From Desulfurobacteriaceae bacterium (lineage in GTDB: Bacteria > Aquificota > Aquificia > Desulfurobacteriales > Desulfurobacteriaceae), in NCBI GenBank assembly GCA_027075275.1, contig JALTBO010000008.1, positions 1 to 45,460 of the forward strand: 45,460 bases of DNA, written 5' to 3'. The notes below the pieces were generated by a model, which was given only the letters and a program-made list of their open reading frames with translations, ran no database searches and was not told where the DNA came from. Positions 44,878-45,460 of this stretch are shown piece by piece (position 1 is the first letter of the stretch; each line of letters begins with the position of its first letter). Made by a program: the position numbers and the translations under genes.

Positions 44878-45460
44878 TTCTCCTCCACCTTAAGCAGTTT
44901 TTTGACAATTTTAACAGCTTCCTGGGCATCTCCGCCGTAGATACCGCCTATTGATTCGGCATACTCGGGTGTAACAACGGCTCCTCCAACAATTACAGGT
45001 ATATCAAGACCTGCTTCTCTTATGGCTTTAATCGTCTCCTCCATGGCAGGAAGGGTCGTTGTCATAAGGGCGCTGAGACCAACAATGTCTGCCTTCTCCT
45101 TCTTTGCTGTCTCAACAACTTTTTCAGGGGGAACGTTTGTTCCGAGATCTATAACCTCAAAACCGCTGTTCTCAAGCATCGTTATAACGATGTTCTTTCC
45201 AATCTCGTGGACGTCTCCATGGACTGTTGCCATAACTATCTTCCCGCCGAGCTTTACATTTCCTCCCTTTTTCTTCATCTCCCTTTTCAGAATCTCAAAG
45301 GAGGACTGAACAGCCTGTGCTGACCGGAGCATTTGAGGAAGGAATATCTCTCCTTTCTCAAACCTCTTTCCCACAACGTCTAAAGCGGGAATTAAAGCTT
45401 TATCGCTTATCTCAACCGGCTCATATTCCTTTAGAGCTCTCTCCGTCGGCTCAACTATTC
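44874..45460 (-). CDS. metH: Cobalamin-binding C-terminus of methionine synthase MetH (cut by window edge)
   Basis: The reading frame is open to the right edge (195 codons visible). It begins inside the helical cap domain (LIPALDVVGKRFEKGEIFLPQM) and contains the B12-binding Rossmann domain with the cobalt-ligand motif DVHEIG. The chain stops right after the B12 domain (LLKVEEK), so the SAM-binding reactivation domain of E. coli MetH is absent. Such short MetH proteins occur in thermophiles. A free-standing corrinoid protein of a methyltransferase system is a less likely alternative, since the sequence begins mid-domain and continues beyond the window. It methylates homocysteine, the product of AhcY. 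Confidence 0.85.
   Translation of the reverse strand, partial: IVEPTERALKEYEPVEISDKALIPALDVVGKRFEKGEIFLPQMLRSAQAVQSSFEILKREMKKKGGNVKLGGKIVMATVHGDVHEIGKNIVITMLENSGFEVIDLGTNVPPEKVVETAKKEKADIVGLSALMTTTLPAMEETIKAIREAGLDIPVIVGGAVVTPEYAESIGGIYGGDAQEAVKIVKKLLKVEEK

Overview
The window reads as a stretch of chromosome from a thermophilic, Gram-negative (two-membrane) bacterium with a compact genome. The outer membrane is shown by BamA, an OmpH/Skp chaperone, LpxD and LpxA. Thermophily is suggested by a TtuA-type tRNA 2-thiolase, a THEP1 NTPase and a TrmI tRNA methylase. Other pointers are MqnA (futalosine menaquinone route), NikR, short forms of AhcY and MetH, an archaemetzincin, and very tight gene packing with many TTG starts. 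The best guess is the Aquificota, in particular a Desulfurobacteriaceae-like organism, but no 16S or marker search was possible. I see no phage, transposon, CRISPR array, tRNA or rRNA, and no gene-free stretch longer than about 150 bases.

Layout. 1-5.6 kb (+): end of a sensor kinase, then bamA-ompH-lpxD-ahcY. 5.65-8.7 kb (-): dapD-metG followed by a HepT/MntA toxin-antitoxin pair. 8.8-9.06 kb (+): an orphan 85-residue ORF from a divergent promoter. 9.06-17.2 kb (-): argS, SPOR protein, TatD/radical-SAM fusion, nikR, yebC, LysM transglycosylase, trmI, ExbB-like protein, xth. 17.3-23.45 kb (+): ileS-radC-hldE1-ttuA-mqnA. 23.44-26.07 kb: a divergent signalling cluster with a two-repeat helical protein on one side and, on the other, a PATAN/DUF4388-like protein coupled to a membrane c-haem HAMP sensor. 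26.13-28.8 kb (+): class II aldolase, tyrA, lysA. 28.8-33.2 kb (-): methyltransferase, glnA, glnB, a Fur-family regulator, amt. 33.3-35.7 kb (+): FG-GAP-like lipoprotein and purine nucleoside phosphorylase. 35.75-45.46 kb (-): fourteen near-overlapping genes from metH (cut by the edge) through apt, fabF, rnc, maf, a membrane coiled-coil protein, a response regulator, ispF, fabZ, lpxA, an MBL hydrolase, THEP1 and hslO to an archaemetzincin.

How parts fit together. glnB-glnA and amt each carry a good sigma-54 promoter, so they form a nitrogen regulon. AhcY and MetH are two steps of the methyl cycle. DapD and LysA belong to lysine/diaminopimelate synthesis. FabF, FabZ, LpxA and LpxD feed lipid A and fatty acids. 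The most unusual items are the haem/PATAN divergent module with a 21-bp dyad in its promoter region, the response regulator plus membrane coiled-coil pair, the TatD/radical-SAM fusion, the HepT/MntA module behind metG, and strong over-representation of the palindromic octamer GGAGCTCC throughout the window in all reading-frame phases.
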